Positions 25,437 through 35,229 are shown, numbered from the stretch's first letter. The stretch: DNA of 42,832 bases from Deltaproteobacteria bacterium (GCA_011042225.1 DQXT01000136.1:1-42832), one strand, 5' to 3'. Notes: generated from the letters alone by a model not told the origin. Numbers and translations are program-made.

Positions 25437-25868
25437 TCATGGAGGACCCCTCCGTTTTGGAGAAAGAATTGAGACCAGGACCATATAGCCGATGTGGCAG
25501 CAAGGGCACCGAAGGCTGGAAGTGTGAGTGATGGCCTTGGCTATCTCCTTATCCTCGGTCTCAGTATCGCTTTCGACAGATAGATTCAGCTCTTCCTGTA
25601 ATCGTCTGAGCTTTGCCCTGTTGGCGGGGTGCAGCAGGCCGTAATGGCGCACCTTGTGGAAACCCCCGGGCAGGACGTGTTGGAAGGAAGCGCCGTATGA
25701 ACTCGGTAGTGGAGAGAGTCATAGTCCGCCATCTATGTTCCTGGGAGTCTTTGTGTTGGTAGAAAAACTTGATCCCGTAGAGATAGACCCTGAGAGCGTT
25801 GCATGCAGCTTTCTTCTCATTGACTAGATAAAGACAAAACTCCCTGATTTCCTCGTCGGAAGATCGGC
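25437..25868 (-). pseudogene. IS91-type element remnant: recombinase N-terminus fused to transposase C-terminus
   Basis: The minus strand encodes SSDEEIREFCLYLVNEKKAACNALRVYLYGIKFFYQH, the SAM-like N-terminal domain of a tyrosine recombinase. It switches directly to HRWRTMTLSTTEFIRRFL, then (after a one-base insertion near 25681-25686) QHVLPGGFHKVRHYGLLHPANRAKL and a cysteine-bearing RCPCCHIGYM end. The latter part is the C-terminal region of an IS91-family transposase. In IS91-like elements a recombinase gene precedes the transposase gene, so one deletion across both would yield this join. It stops beside the mscS stop codon, marking the right edge of the accessory region. Confidence 0.75.
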
Positions 25869-25884
25869 TTTACTGTAATATAAT

Positions 25885-26880
25885 TCATTTGCCCTCATTC
25901 GCAGAAGGTAAAGGGGAAGAGTCGCCAGTCGCCTTTTCCGCCTGCAGTTCTCTGATGACCTCCCGAACGATTTCCCTGAGACCTTCTTTTTGGGTATCCT
26001 GAAATTCAAGCTTGAAAGGGCGGCTAACCTCACCGAAGTACAAGGTGTGATGGGGGAACGGGATCTCGATTCCGAGTTCATCGAACCGCTTCTTGAAGCG
26101 CCGGTTGAGTTCGCGGCCCACCATCCACTGCTTTATGGGTTCTGTCTTTATCCTTGCCTTTATTATTACTGCCGAATCCGCAAACTTATCCACACCCAGC
26201 ACCTCAATGGGCTCTGTTATAAAGGGTGCGTATTCTGGATCGTTGAGCATGGTAGCTCCCACCTCTTTGATAACCTCTACAACCCGATCCGTGTCTTCCT
26301 TGTATGCAACGCCGAGATCGAAAACGTAGTAAGAAAACTGTCTCGTCATGTTGGAAAGTGTATTGATAGCGCCGTTGGGAAATATGTGCACTGTTCCGTC
26401 CAGGCTGCGAAGCACTGTTGTGCGGAGATTAACTTCTTCAACCAGGCCGCCGGTACCGTTGATGACAGCTACGTCGTTTTCTCTGACTTGGTTTTCGATG
26501 ATGAGAAAAAGTCCACTGATAATGTCACGCACCAGGTTCTGTGCACCAAAACCGACAGCCAAACCCACTATACCGGCTCCAGCCAGTATGGGACCGATAT
26601 CAAAGCCGAGTTCCCGAAGCACCATCATGACGACCACTACCCACAAAGTGGCGGCACTTGCCTTATATAAGACGTCGCTTATGGTCTTGCCGCGCTTTTC
26701 GATTTCTATATCCGGCCCTGCATGTCGAGACTTCATTCGTTTGACGATCTCGCGGCGCATTTTTTGAATTACGGCCTTAAGGAGGCGTATCAAAATATAA
26801 GCGCCGACGATAATCAGGGGGATACGAACGATTCTCAAAATGGCAGGCAAAAACTCATGAACTGTGCTAAGGTCTGGCAT
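25885..26880 (-). CDS. MscS-family small-conductance mechanosensitive channel
   Basis: A tension-gated inner-membrane channel that vents solutes after osmotic downshock. N-terminal membrane helices are followed by the pore helix (GPILAGAGIVGLAVGFGAQNLVRDIISGLFLIIENQ), which has the Ala/Gly packing of the MscS TM3. The soluble vestibule follows (VEEVNLRTTVLRSLDGTVHIFPNGAI). The ORF track begins at GTG 26892, but the ATG at 26880 has GGAG 7 nt upstream (within the GTGGAG), so I prefer it. About 331 residues is close to E. coli MscS (286) plus a tail. A hairpin lies just upstream of its ribosome-binding site. Confidence 0.94.
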   Translation of the reverse strand: MPDLSTVHEFLPAILRIVRIPLIIVGAYILIRLLKAVIQKMRREIVKRMKSRHAGPDIEIEKRGKTISDVLYKASAATLWVVVVMMVLRELGFDIGPILAGAGIVGLAVGFGAQNLVRDIISGLFLIIENQVRENDVAVINGTGGLVEEVNLRTTVLRSLDGTVHIFPNGAINTLSNMTRQFSYYVFDLGVAYKEDTDRVVEVIKEVGATMLNDPEYAPFITEPIEVLGVDKFADSAVIIKARIKTEPIKQWMVGRELNRRFKKRFDELGIEIPFPHHTLYFGEVSRPFKLEFQDTQKEGLREIVREVIRELQAEKATGDSSPLPSANEGK

Positions 26881-26892
26881 ATCTTTCTCCAC

Positions 26893-27335
26893 TTATTGAC
26901 TTGGAGTCCAGCGAACAAAGGTTTGCGCCTCTAAGTCAACAGTCTCTTTTCTTGTAGCTCGAGGTCAAAGCAAAAAAATATTTGTTCGTATCGGACTTGC
27001 TTAATGAGTGACATACTGGACAAACAAAAATCTTTTATTAGGGTATGTATTATTCAATTTCATTGCAAGTCCCAAAAATTATAAAAAATAATAAGTAGTT
27101 AGTTATATCTTCTCGACTGTCTTCAGTCGAATCTGAACAGAGGCCTGCTTGATTACAAGCGTCAAAGGATTCAGTATGTAGTCTCTTTGGGGGCCGCTTT
27201 TTTGTTAAAAGGCCATACTTATGAGAATAAGGCACTTTGCTGTGGATCGTTATAGAATAATATCTAATAATATCTGCATAGAAATAAAAATTATAAACTC
27301 CAGGTGCACTTTATTACTGATTAATTGATGAAGTT
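26893..27335. other. Non-coding gap between mscS and the DUF481 gene
   Basis: A 443-bp AT-rich region between divergent genes. It holds the hairpin at 26896-26939 (own entry) and probably promoters for both sides. The small minus-strand frame at 27050-27235 has no recognisable features. I see no RNA gene. Confidence 0.5.
26896..26939 (-). promoter_or_regulatory. Stem-loop in the mscS leader
   Basis: TTGACTTGGAG (26896-26906) and CTCTAAGTCAA (26929-26939) are complementary in 10 of 11 positions, and inner GCGAAC/GTTTGC adds more pairing. In the mscS transcript the hairpin ends a few nucleotides before the GGAG ribosome-binding site. It could affect translation or transcription, but this is only a structural observation. 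Confidence 0.35.
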
Positions 27336-28346
27336 ATGAAAACAGCTGTTTTTTGTATATTGGTGTCAGGGCTTATGTCGTACGAGGTTGCGTATGCCGA
27401 CTGGGTTGAGATGAAGAATGGTGATCGTATAAGCGGGATCATCACCGGCACTGAAAACGATAAATTAATTATTAATACCCCGTATGCAGGCAGCATTGCC
27501 CTGTCCTGGAAGGAGGTCAAGACCTTTGAGACCGACTCACCGGTAGTGGTATCTCTAAGTGATGAAACAACCTTGAAAGGCACGGTTACTCCTGCTGAGG
27601 ATGGCCGTATCAGTCTGCGAATCGGCGAAATTCTGGAAACGGTCTCCTTCCCCCTGGAGGAGGTGAGGTCAATCAATTTCAAGCCGGCGCCTCCAGTACA
27701 GACAAGGGGCCGCATTAACGCGGGTGTAAATATATCGGAAGGAAATACGCAGACCAAGACTTACCACCTGGATGCGGAGGCGGTTGTCCGTACGGTAAAG
27801 AGCCGGTACACCATCGGGGGTGAACTCAACCATAAAGAGGATGAAGGCGAGGAAACGGTCGATGATGCCCTGGCGTATCTGAAATACGACTACTTTCTCA
27901 ATGGAAAATGGTATCTGTTTAACAATCTCACCCTGGAGAAAGATGAATTTAAGGACCTCGGACTGCGGAGTTTTGCAGGAGCAGGTGTAGGCTATCAATT
28001 CTGGGAGAGTGAATTGTCAAATCTTGGAATTGAGCTCGGCGTCAGCTATGTGAATGAAGATTTTGAAGAGGCGAATGACGAGAATTATGCCGCAGGTCGC
28101 TGGGCCGTGAACTATGATCGGTATTTACTGGAAAAGATTATTCAGTTTTTTCATTATCACGAAGGGCTTATGGGATTCGAGGACACAAATGATATTGTAA
28201 TCAGAAGCAGGACCGGGTTTCGCCTGCCTCTGAGCAATAACTTTCTTGCAGGCGCACAGTTCCATTATGACTGGGATAACAGTCCTGCTCCTGGAATGGA
28301 AAGGGAAGACAAAAAATATCTATTAACTATTGGATACTCCTGGTAA
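27336..28346 (+). CDS. DUF481 (YdiY-like) outer-membrane beta-barrel protein
   Basis: A 336-residue secreted protein. A signal peptide (about 1-21, ending VAYA) precedes an N-terminal globular segment with repeated WVEMKNGDRISGII / VVVSLSDETTLKGTV beta motifs. From about residue 125 the DUF481 region begins (GRINAGVNISEGNTQTKTYHLDAEA, then amphipathic strands), ending in YLLTIGYSW, a terminal aromatic strand suited to BAM insertion. DUF481 proteins are salt- or stress-inducible outer-membrane proteins of unknown substrate. It stands alone here, next to mscS, so an osmotic link is possible but inferred. Confidence 0.88.
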   Translation: MKTAVFCILVSGLMSYEVAYADWVEMKNGDRISGIITGTENDKLIINTPYAGSIALSWKEVKTFETDSPVVVSLSDETTLKGTVTPAEDGRISLRIGEILETVSFPLEEVRSINFKPAPPVQTRGRINAGVNISEGNTQTKTYHLDAEAVVRTVKSRYTIGGELNHKEDEGEETVDDALAYLKYDYFLNGKWYLFNNLTLEKDEFKDLGLRSFAGAGVGYQFWESELSNLGIELGVSYVNEDFEEANDENYAAGRWAVNYDRYLLEKIIQFFHYHEGLMGFEDTNDIVIRSRTGFRLPLSNNFLAGAQFHYDWDNSPAPGMEREDKKYLLTIGYSW

Positions 28347-28621
28347 TTTTAGATATTTATGTCAGAATTTGGAATTCTTTTGCGCCATATATATCGAATA
28401 TTGAGCCAAAAAAAGAACGGATATTATACAACCGAATCTTGACAAACACATTTGAAAATGTCCAGAAAGGGCACATGGACCTGGTTAACCATGAACGACA
28501 GAATTTCCAAAAAAGAGCTGTATGCCATATAATATAATCAGCTTGGAGACAAACCAGTGCGGAAAATCATGAAACCCGATCAATGGTCAGATTGCTATTA
28601 AGGAAACGGGAGAAATGGCTC

Positions 28622-28843
28622 ATGAATTACAAACTGATCTTCACTCTTGTTCTAATCGGCCTGATGGTCATTTTCATCGTGCAAAACGTTGCTGTAATGG
28701 AGATACGGTTCCTGTTCTGGAAGGTCTCGATGTCCCGTTCCATTATGATCTTTTTAGTGCTTGCCACGGGAATCGTAACCGGCTGGATTCTAAGAAGCTA
28801 TTTTGGAGGAAGTGAAAAATCTTCGGATGTGTCTTCAGAGTGA
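28622..28843 (+). CDS. LapA-domain (DUF1049) membrane protein
   Basis: A small two-helix inner-membrane protein of the LapA (lipopolysaccharide assembly protein A) type. Helix 1 is about residues 3-20 (YKLIFTLVLIGLMVIFIVQN), followed by the family's NVAVMEIRFLFWKVSMSRS, and helix 2 is IMIFLVLATGIVTGWIL. I start it at ATG 28622 because a GGAG lies about 10 nt upstream and this is the usual LapA N-terminus; the track's 28583 start would add 13 residues. In E. coli LapA works with LapB in controlling LPS synthesis, but the role is unknown here. Confidence 0.82.
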   Translation: MNYKLIFTLVLIGLMVIFIVQNVAVMEIRFLFWKVSMSRSIMIFLVLATGIVTGWILRSYFGGSEKSSDVSSE

Positions 28844-28977
28844 CAAGTTCATATCTTTGCCCAGGATCAATTTTCACCCCGCTGAAACCGGTTTACAGTG
28901 AGAAGATTTGCAAGGCCGGTAGACATGGAATCCTGAAGGTATCATTATGATTAAAGGCAACATGACTGATCGTTCCC

Positions 28978-30042
28978 TTATAGCCACCTCTTTTTTCTGA
29001 AATAGATAATCATTCCGCTTATAATCACCACCATGCCTATCCAAACGCCGAAATATCCCCAACGCCACTCAAGCTCCGGCATGTACTTAAAATTCATTCC
29101 GTAAATACCAGTTATGAAAGTTAAAGGAATAAAGATGGTAGCAATGATTGTCAATACTTTCATTATTTCATTCATCTTATTGCTGACACTGGAAAGATAA
29201 ATATCTACCATACCGGAAATGAGATCCCTAAATGTCTCCATTGTATCAATCACCTGGATGGTGTGGTCATAAACATCCCTGAAATATATTCCAGTGGAAT
29301 CACTAATAAGAGATGACTCTCCTCGCTCCAGAGCGCTGATTAACTCCCTCAGCGGCCAAATCGATTTACGTAAAAATATAATCTCTTGTTTTAATTTCTG
29401 GATCTCATGGAAGGCCTCAGGTGTGGGAGTCGTTATCAGGTCTTCATAGAGGCCTTCTATTCTTTCTCCGAGTTGCTCGAAGATTATGAAATAGTTGTCA
29501 ATAATTATATCGATCAAACAATACGCCAGATAATCAGTCCCCCTTTTTCTAACGCGTCCCTTACCACCTCTGATCCTTTTCCTTAGCGGATTAAGCACAT
29601 CACCTTCACGCTCCTGAAATGATATAACGAAATTATGGCCAAGAATAATACTGACCTGCTCCGCGTTTATTTCATTAGTTTTTCCATCATAGGAAAACAT
29701 TTTTAAGACCACAAAGATATGATCCTCTAAGTCTTCCATTTTAGGTCGCTGGCCGGTGTGGACAATATCTTCTATGATAAGATGGTGTATATTGAAATGC
29801 CTGCCGATGGTTTCTATAATCTCAGGTCTATGAATGCCGTCTATATTTATCCACGTGACGGTTGGTGTATCTTTAAAGGGAAAACACTCTTGAATCGTTG
29901 ACACCTCTTTTGCCTGAAAGGTCGCCTCATCATAATCTATAACTCTTATCTTTATGTCTTCAGCCTTTTTTTCTCCAATATAAACGGCACTACCGGGCGG
30001 AAGACCGGCTTTTTTTGATGTCACCTTATGGATTTTACGCAT
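28978..30042 (-). CDS. corA: CorA-type Mg2+/Co2+ (divalent cation) channel
   Basis: An inner-membrane pentameric channel for Mg2+ and other divalent ions. A large cytoplasmic domain (about residues 1-285) ends in two membrane helices. The family signature YGMNF follows the first helix (FIPLTFITGIYGMNF). The C-terminus is basic (YFRKKRWL), which is usual. The 354-residue length fits the Thermotoga-type CorA. It is alone on the minus strand, with its start at ATG 30042. The ribosome-binding region is unusual: a G-tract forms a quadruplex motif (separate entry). Confidence 0.96.
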   Translation of the reverse strand: MRKIHKVTSKKAGLPPGSAVYIGEKKAEDIKIRVIDYDEATFQAKEVSTIQECFPFKDTPTVTWINIDGIHRPEIIETIGRHFNIHHLIIEDIVHTGQRPKMEDLEDHIFVVLKMFSYDGKTNEINAEQVSIILGHNFVISFQEREGDVLNPLRKRIRGGKGRVRKRGTDYLAYCLIDIIIDNYFIIFEQLGERIEGLYEDLITTPTPEAFHEIQKLKQEIIFLRKSIWPLRELISALERGESSLISDSTGIYFRDVYDHTIQVIDTMETFRDLISGMVDIYLSSVSNKMNEIMKVLTIIATIFIPLTFITGIYGMNFKYMPELEWRWGYFGVWIGMVVIISGMIIYFRKKRWL

Positions 30043-30046
30043 TAAA

Positions 30047-30066
30047 CCCCCTCCCTCCCCCTTCCC
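30047..30066 (-). promoter_or_regulatory. G-quadruplex motif over the corA ribosome-binding site
   Basis: On the corA mRNA strand the sequence is GGGAAGGGGGAGGGAGGGGG, four G-runs with loops of 2, 1 and 1 bases. The last run is 4-5 nt before the start codon and includes the only Shine-Dalgarno-like sequence. A folded RNA quadruplex would mask it. Confidence 0.5.
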
Positions 30067-30223
30067 AATCTTTCTAAAAGAAATTCTTCTGATTCATAAA
30101 TATAGAAACCCGGGATATATAGAAGGAATCTAGAGGATATCTTTATGTTTTTCACTTTAACCGCTTCAACTTCTTGAATTCTTTACCAAAACGCTTCTTT
30201 CTGCCTGAATTGACAAAGAATTC

Positions 30224-31426
30224 TCAGGTACGATAATCCGCGTTGATACGCACATAATCAGTTGAGAGGTCGCTGGTCAAAATACTGGCCTCTTCCGGTC
30301 CGAGACCCAGGTCCAGAACCACCCTGAACTCTCCGGCAGCCATGACCCTTTTGGCCTCGTGCTCAGCCTCTTTACCAATGCCTATACCCATTCTTACGAT
30401 TTCGATCTCATCAAAGAACAGACTGATCAGGCCTTGATCCAGAGGAAAACCGGCACGGCCTGCCGCTGCAAGTATTCGACCCCAGTTAGGGTCTTCACCG
30501 AAAAAGGCCGTCTTAACGAGTGGAGATTCAGCAATAGTCCTGGCTATTCTGTCGGCTTCTTTCCGGCTCCTTGCCCCTTTTACAATCAAGGTCACACACT
30601 TGGTAACACCTTCGCCGTCCTTAATAATCTGCCGGGCCAGATCCTGCAGCAGATCTTTGAGTATGTACTCAAAGTCTTCCCCGTAGCGAACCGCGTTAAT
30701 TTCCGTATTTCCGGCGAGACCATTGGCCAGGGCCAGGACAGTGTCATTCGTACTGGTGTCTCCGTCTATAGTAATTCGGTTAAACGTTTGCGATACGGTC
30801 CTTTCAAGCGCGCCCTGCCACCAGACTTGATCCACTTTTGCGTCTGACAGGACAAAGGAGAGCAATGTGGCCTGAGGTGGACCGATATTCGGCCCTATCA
30901 TTCCGGCGCCCTTTGCCATGCCTGCAACAGTCACTTTCACACCCCCCACATCAATGCGCCTGATTGCTGTCTTCCGCACTGTGTCCGTAGTGAGAATGGC
31001 GTCTGCTACGGCTTCCAGCCCATTTTCAGAAAGGCCGCTCACAAGTGCCGGTATGGCATTCTTTATCCGACTGATGGGGAGAGGTTGACCGATCACGCCG
31101 GTTGACGCGACCATCACATCTTCAGGGGTTATGCACATTTCTCCGGCCACGGAAGAACAGATCTGGTGTACATGGATTACTCCATCATGACCCGTGCAGG
31201 CATTCGCATTACCACTATTTACCGCAACGGCCCTGGCATAAGACTCACCTCTGCTGAGGCGATCAAGCCCTGCAATGACCGGGGCGGCCTTTATCTCGTT
31301 TCTGGTAAATACTGCTGCCAGCGATGCGGGCACATCAGAGACTATCAGACCCAGGTCAAGGCGTCCTTTGTACTTGATATTGGCTGAAACCGCTGAACCA
31401 CTGAAACCATTTATTAATAAGTGCAT
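30224..31426 (-). CDS. argJ: ArgJ: ornithine acetyltransferase/N-acetylglutamate synthase
   Basis: Cytoplasmic arginine-synthesis enzyme that moves the acetyl group from N-acetylornithine to glutamate and, in the bifunctional type, also makes N-acetylglutamate from acetyl-CoA. The family motifs are NEIKAAPV, VNSGNANACTG, STGVIG and KGAGMIGPNI. The self-cleavage/nucleophile threonine lies in QATLLSF. It ends YVRINADYRT, as ArgJ proteins do. At 400 residues the size is normal. It is the last gene of the argS - SPOR - argA-like - secA - argJ series, 89 nt after secA. With an ArgA-like GNAT in the same operon, either route to N-acetylglutamate could operate. Confidence 0.96.
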   Translation of the reverse strand: MHLLINGFSGSAVSANIKYKGRLDLGLIVSDVPASLAAVFTRNEIKAAPVIAGLDRLSRGESYARAVAVNSGNANACTGHDGVIHVHQICSSVAGEMCITPEDVMVASTGVIGQPLPISRIKNAIPALVSGLSENGLEAVADAILTTDTVRKTAIRRIDVGGVKVTVAGMAKGAGMIGPNIGPPQATLLSFVLSDAKVDQVWWQGALERTVSQTFNRITIDGDTSTNDTVLALANGLAGNTEINAVRYGEDFEYILKDLLQDLARQIIKDGEGVTKCVTLIVKGARSRKEADRIARTIAESPLVKTAFFGEDPNWGRILAAAGRAGFPLDQGLISLFFDEIEIVRMGIGIGKEAEHEAKRVMAAGEFRVVLDLGLGPEEASILTSDLSTDYVRINADYRT

Positions 31427-31515
31427 AATATAATTTTTGGGTTCATGGATTAGGACAGCATAATCAGGAAAAATCGTGGCATAAATTTTTTAAATTGGTC
31501 CAGGGCCTGCTGAAT

Positions 31516-34053
31516 TCATTTCCTTCCGCAACATTTCTTATATTTTTTTCCGCTGCCGCAGGGACAGGGGTCATTTCGACCTACTTTTTGTCCCTTGCGC
31601 TTAACAGTCTTTGGCTTGTCATCTCCATCGTCTCCGCGTCCATAAGTTATGCGTTGCTGTTGCTTTCTGCGGCGGGCCTCCAGTTCTTCCGTCTCTCTTT
31701 CCCGCATGGGACGGATCCTGAGCAGGAGGCTTATGGCCTCTTCTCTGAAACGCTGGATCATGGCCATAAACATGTCATAACCCTCACGTCTGTATTCCTG
31801 AAGCGGATCTTTCTGCCCGTAGCCCCTCAAGCCTATGCCCTCTCTTAAATGATCCATATTGAGAAGATGATCTTTCCATAAGTTGTCCAGGGTCTGAAGA
31901 ACTATGAACCTCTCCACCCTGGCCATTTCATCATCTCCAAACAGGGCTGTCTGATTCTCATAGGCGTGTGTTGCAGCCGCAGCTATCTTTTTTTCCAGTG
32001 CATCCCTATCAAGATCCTTTCTCTCTTCCCGGGGGATATCCAGACGAACAGAAAAGTGGCCGAGCAGACGTTCTTCCAGGGCCTCCCAGTCCCACTCTTC
32101 CGAAGGCCCTTTTTCATCTGTATAGGTGTCCACCAGCTCTGCTGCTATATCATCAATAAAACCATAGAGTTCCTTGCGCATATCTACGCCGGCAAGGATT
32201 TGTCTCCGCTGGCTGTAAATCACCTCTCTCTGCTTGTTCATTACATCATCGTAATCAAGAAGGTGCTTTCTGATCTCAAAGTTATGGGCTTCAACTTTTC
32301 GCTGGGCATTCTCTATGGCCTTGCTCAGCATGGAATGTTCAATGGGCTCTCCTTCATTCATGCCGAGTTTATTCATTATTCCGGAAATGCGGTCTGATCC
32401 AAAGATGCGCAACAGATCATCCTCCAAAGATAAGTAAAATCTGGAAGAACCAAGGTCGCCCTGGCGGCCGGAACGCCCTCTGAGCTGATTGTCTATACGC
32501 CTCGACTCATGGCGCTCTATACTGAGAATGTGCAGCCCTCCCATATCGGCCACCCCTTCACCCAGGACTATATCTGTACCCCGACCCGCCATATTGGTGG
32601 CAATGGTAATCCGCCCCTTTTCCCCGGCATGAGCCACGATTTCCGCCTCCCTTTCGTGATGCTTTGCATTCAGGACTTCATGCTTAACTCCCTGGCGCTT
32701 CAACATCTTTGAAAGCCTTTCCGAATTATCCACGCTGGAGCTGCCCACCAGTACAGGTCGGCCTTTATCATGAAGGGATTTGATTTCCTTGGCGGCGGCT
32801 TCGAATTTTTCGTTCTCTGTTCTAAAGACCACATCCGGATAGTCCTTGCGAATCATTGGCATGTGTGTAGGGATTACCACGACATCCAGATTGTAAATCT
32901 TCTGGAATTCTGCTGCTTCTGTATCGGCAGTGCCTGTCATACCGGCGAGTTTTTCATACATGCGGAAAAAGTTCTGAAAGGTTATAGAGGCCAGAGTCTG
33001 GTTTTCGCTCTCTATCTTTACCCCTTCCTTGGCCTCAAGGGCCTGGTGCAGCCCTTCACTATAACGTCTTCCAGGCATCAGACGGCCGGTGAATTCGTCA
33101 ACTATTAACACCTGTCCGTCTTTGACCAGATAATCTACATCCCTCTTGAACAGAGCATGGGCCTTGAGGGCCTGTTGCACGTGGTGAAGAAGTTCAGCCT
33201 GGGCAGGATCATAGAGGTTTTTCACTCTCAGGAGCTTTTCGCATTTTGCTACACCCTCTTCAGTGAGACTGACAGCCCTGGCCTTTTCATCCACTGTAAA
33301 ATCAATGTCCTTTTGTAGATGTGGACTAATTTGGTTGACCTTATAGTACAGATCCGTAGAGTCTTCTGATGGACCGGAAATAATCAGTGGTGTCCGGGCT
33401 TCATCAATGAGTATGCTGTCCACCTCGTCTACTATGGCATAGTAAAATTCTCTCTGGACCATGTCCTCCAGGGAGTATTTCATGTTGTCTCTAAGGTAAT
33501 CGAATCCAAACTCGTTATTGGTGCCGTAGGTCACATCTGCCCTATAGGATGATTTGCGTTCTGTATCCTCCAGACCATGGACTATTACTCCAACGTCAAG
33601 ACCGAGAAAGCGGTACACCTGCCCCATCCATTCCGAGTCGCGGGTCGCAAGATAGTCATTAACAGTAACTACATGGACCCCCCGGCCGGTAAGCGCATTC
33701 AGATAAACCGGCATTGTGGCAACTAAAGTCTTTCCTTCACCGGTCTTCATCTCAGCGATTTTGCCCTGATGCAGCACAATCCCACCCATCAGCTGCACAT
33801 CAAAGGGCCTGAGCCCCAATACCCTCAAAGCTACCTCTCTGACAACTGCAAATGTCTCCGGAAGCAATTCATCCAGAGACTCTCCACGTTCCAGCCGTTC
33901 CCTGAATTCAGGGGTCTTTGCCTTGAGTTGCTGATCATGCAGGGCCTTTATCTCTGACTCCAGAGAATTTATACGATCCACAAGAGGCTGTAGCTTCTTG
34001 ACCTCCCTGTCGTGTTTGGTGCCGAAAACCTTTGCGACTAAATTCCCAATCAT
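31516..34053 (-). CDS. secA: Preprotein translocase ATPase SecA
   Basis: The motor that pushes unfolded proteins through SecYEG. Walker A is TGEGKT (in [13 protein letters not shown]), Walker B is [29 protein letters not shown] and the helicase motifs GRGTDIVLG and [17 protein letters not shown] are present. The protein ends with the SEC-C zinc finger [22 protein letters not shown] start it at ATG 34053 ([11 protein letters not shown]), the usual N-terminus, with GGAG 10 nt upstream. The track's start at 34089 would overlap the GNAT gene. About 845 residues is normal. Confidence 0.98.
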   Translation of the reverse strand: MIGNLVAKVFGTKHDREVKKLQPLVDRINSLESEIKALHDQQLKAKTPEFRERLERGESLDELLPETFAVVREVALRVLGLRPFDVQLMGGIVLHQGKIAEMKTGEGKTLVATMPVYLNALTGRGVHVVTVNDYLATRDSEWMGQVYRFLGLDVGVIVHGLEDTERKSSYRADVTYGTNNEFGFDYLRDNMKYSLEDMVQREFYYAIVDEVDSILIDEARTPLIISGPSEDSTDLYYKVNQISPHLQKDIDFTVDEKARAVSLTEEGVAKCEKLLRVKNLYDPAQAELLHHVQQALKAHALFKRDVDYLVKDGQVLIVDEFTGRLMPGRRYSEGLHQALEAKEGVKIESENQTLASITFQNFFRMYEKLAGMTGTADTEAAEFQKIYNLDVVVIPTHMPMIRKDYPDVVFRTENEKFEAAAKEIKSLHDKGRPVLVGSSSVDNSERLSKMLKRQGVKHEVLNAKHHEREAEIVAHAGEKGRITIATNMAGRGTDIVLGEGVADMGGLHILSIERHESRRIDNQLRGRSGRQGDLGSSRFYLSLEDDLLRIFGSDRISGIMNKLGMNEGEPIEHSMLSKAIENAQRKVEAHNFEIRKHLLDYDDVMNKQREVIYSQRRQILAGVDMRKELYGFIDDIAAELVDTYTDEKGPSEEWDWEALEERLLGHFSVRLDIPREERKDLDRDALEKKIAAAATHAYENQTALFGDDEMARVERFIVLQTLDNLWKDHLLNMDHLREGIGLRGYGQKDPLQEYRREGYDMFMAMIQRFREEAISLLLRIRPMRERETEELEARRRKQQQRITYGRGDDGDDKPKTVKRKGQKVGRNDPCPCGSGKKYKKCCGRK

Positions 34054-34057
34054 ATAA

Positions 34058-34522
34058 TCAAAGCTCCAGCAATAGTGCTGTTTCGTCACAATCAGGAAAT
34101 TTCGGGCATTTCAAACAGTCTGCCCAAATTTTGTGGGGAAGTAAACTTTTGTCCACCAATTTGAACCCAAGATTCTCAAAGAATTTTTGTTGATATGTGA
34201 GGGTAAAAACACGACAAATTCCAAGCACAGCGGCCTCTGCAAGACACTGTTTCACAAGTTGTTTCCCCAGACCCTTTGCCTGATAATCTTCACTTACGGC
34301 CAAAGATTTGACCTCGGCCAAATCTTCCCAGCATATATTAAGGGCTACAACACCAACGATATTATCAGCAGATGTCTCAATAACGGTATAATCCCGTAAA
34401 TGATCATATATCTCACTGAGAGAACGCGGCAATAACAGGCCCTGGCTTGCAAAGTGTGCAAGTAGGTTCTGAATGGATCTTACATCTGAAGTTTTGGCTT
34501 TCCGTATCGTGATCTTAATCAT
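34058..34522 (-). CDS. argA: Short GNAT N-acetyltransferase, ArgA-like (N-acetylglutamate synthase type)
   Basis: A 154-residue acetyltransferase. The GNAT acetyl-CoA-binding segment is visible ([23 protein letters not shown]). The C-terminus has the cysteine-containing [19 protein letters not shown] that is typical of stand-alone GNAT-type N-acetylglutamate synthases in this group and in some argH-fused forms. These lack the amino-acid-kinase domain of the classical ArgA. Its start overlaps the SPOR gene by 8 nt, and its stop is 4 nt before secA. The arginine setting (argS, argJ nearby) supports the assignment; substrate is inferred. Confidence 0.82.
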   Translation of the reverse strand: MIKITIRKAKTSDVRSIQNLLAHFASQGLLLPRSLSEIYDHLRDYTVIETSADNIVGVVALNICWEDLAEVKSLAVSEDYQAKGLGKQLVKQCLAEAAVLGICRVFTLTYQQKFFENLGFKLVDKSLLPHKIWADCLKCPKFPDCDETALLLEL

Positions 34523-35177
34523 TTATGGGTACAATATAAGACTGTAAATTATACTTTTGGGCCAGTTTTTTCGCAGAGCTGGTGGCCTCCTCAACAGAAG
34601 AGTACTCCCCAAGATGGACCCGGTAGAAGATCTCCTTTTTAGAGCCGAGTTCGACTCTTCTGATTACAGTTCGATAGCCCTTGTCTCTCCACCTTCCGGC
34701 CTCTTTATCTGCTCGCTCTTTCTCTCTATAAGAAGCTACTTGCAATGCAAAGTATCGGCCATCCTTTGTTTTTCGGATTTGATGATCATGCCTTTTAATA
34801 TCAACTGTATCACGCACATCTTTTTTAATTGACCCAAGCCTTGGTTCTGGTTGCTCGTCTTTCTTGGTATTCGGTGTGGCCGGTGGAGCCGATTTTTCCC
34901 ACTTTGTAGTTTGTTGGTTAATCTCCTTATCAGGCTCTGAAACCTCTACTTTTTCCGGAATCAGGGAAATAATTTTCTGTTCTTCAGGCAATGACCTCGG
35001 GATAGCCCGGGCCCTAAGTGGCTCATCTAAAGTGCGTCCAACCAGCTTCTGACCAACCCAGAAACCTAAGATAAACATCCACAGAAAGACACAAATAGTA
35101 GCCATGGTCAGGGCGATAAGCCCTCCCCAACCTATCTGAAACTGTATTTTCCGACTTTTTCCCCCAATTTTAGCCAT
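34515..35177 (-). CDS. SPOR-domain membrane protein
   Basis: A 220-residue protein with a basic cytoplasmic start, one membrane helix (about 17-43, WGGLIALTMATICVFLWMFILGFWVG) and a Pro/Lys-rich linker. A C-terminal SPOR domain (DGRYFALQVASYREKERADKEAGRW ... FYRVHLGEYSSVEEATSSAKKLAQKYNLQSYIV) binds denuded peptidoglycan at the division site in other bacteria. This suggests a septum-associated role. It lies in the argS-secA operon, an arrangement seen in other deltaproteobacteria, I believe. Confidence 0.93.
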   Translation of the reverse strand: MAKIGGKSRKIQFQIGWGGLIALTMATICVFLWMFILGFWVGQKLVGRTLDEPLRARAIPRSLPEEQKIISLIPEKVEVSEPDKEINQQTTKWEKSAPPATPNTKKDEQPEPRLGSIKKDVRDTVDIKRHDHQIRKTKDGRYFALQVASYREKERADKEAGRWRDKGYRTVIRRVELGSKKEIFYRVHLGEYSSVEEATSSAKKLAQKYNLQSYIVPIND

Positions 35178-35229
35178 CTCTAAACCTCAAGCTCCGTCCA
35201 TGTGTCTCAGATTTAACTTAATCCAAAGA

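Noticed and set aside
25990-26670. 226-codon plus-strand ORF over mscS
   Set aside because: Antisense to the well-supported mscS gene; composition looks like a shadow.
27050-27235. 61-codon minus-strand ORF in the mscS-DUF481 gap
   Set aside because: No ribosome-binding site or recognisable motif.
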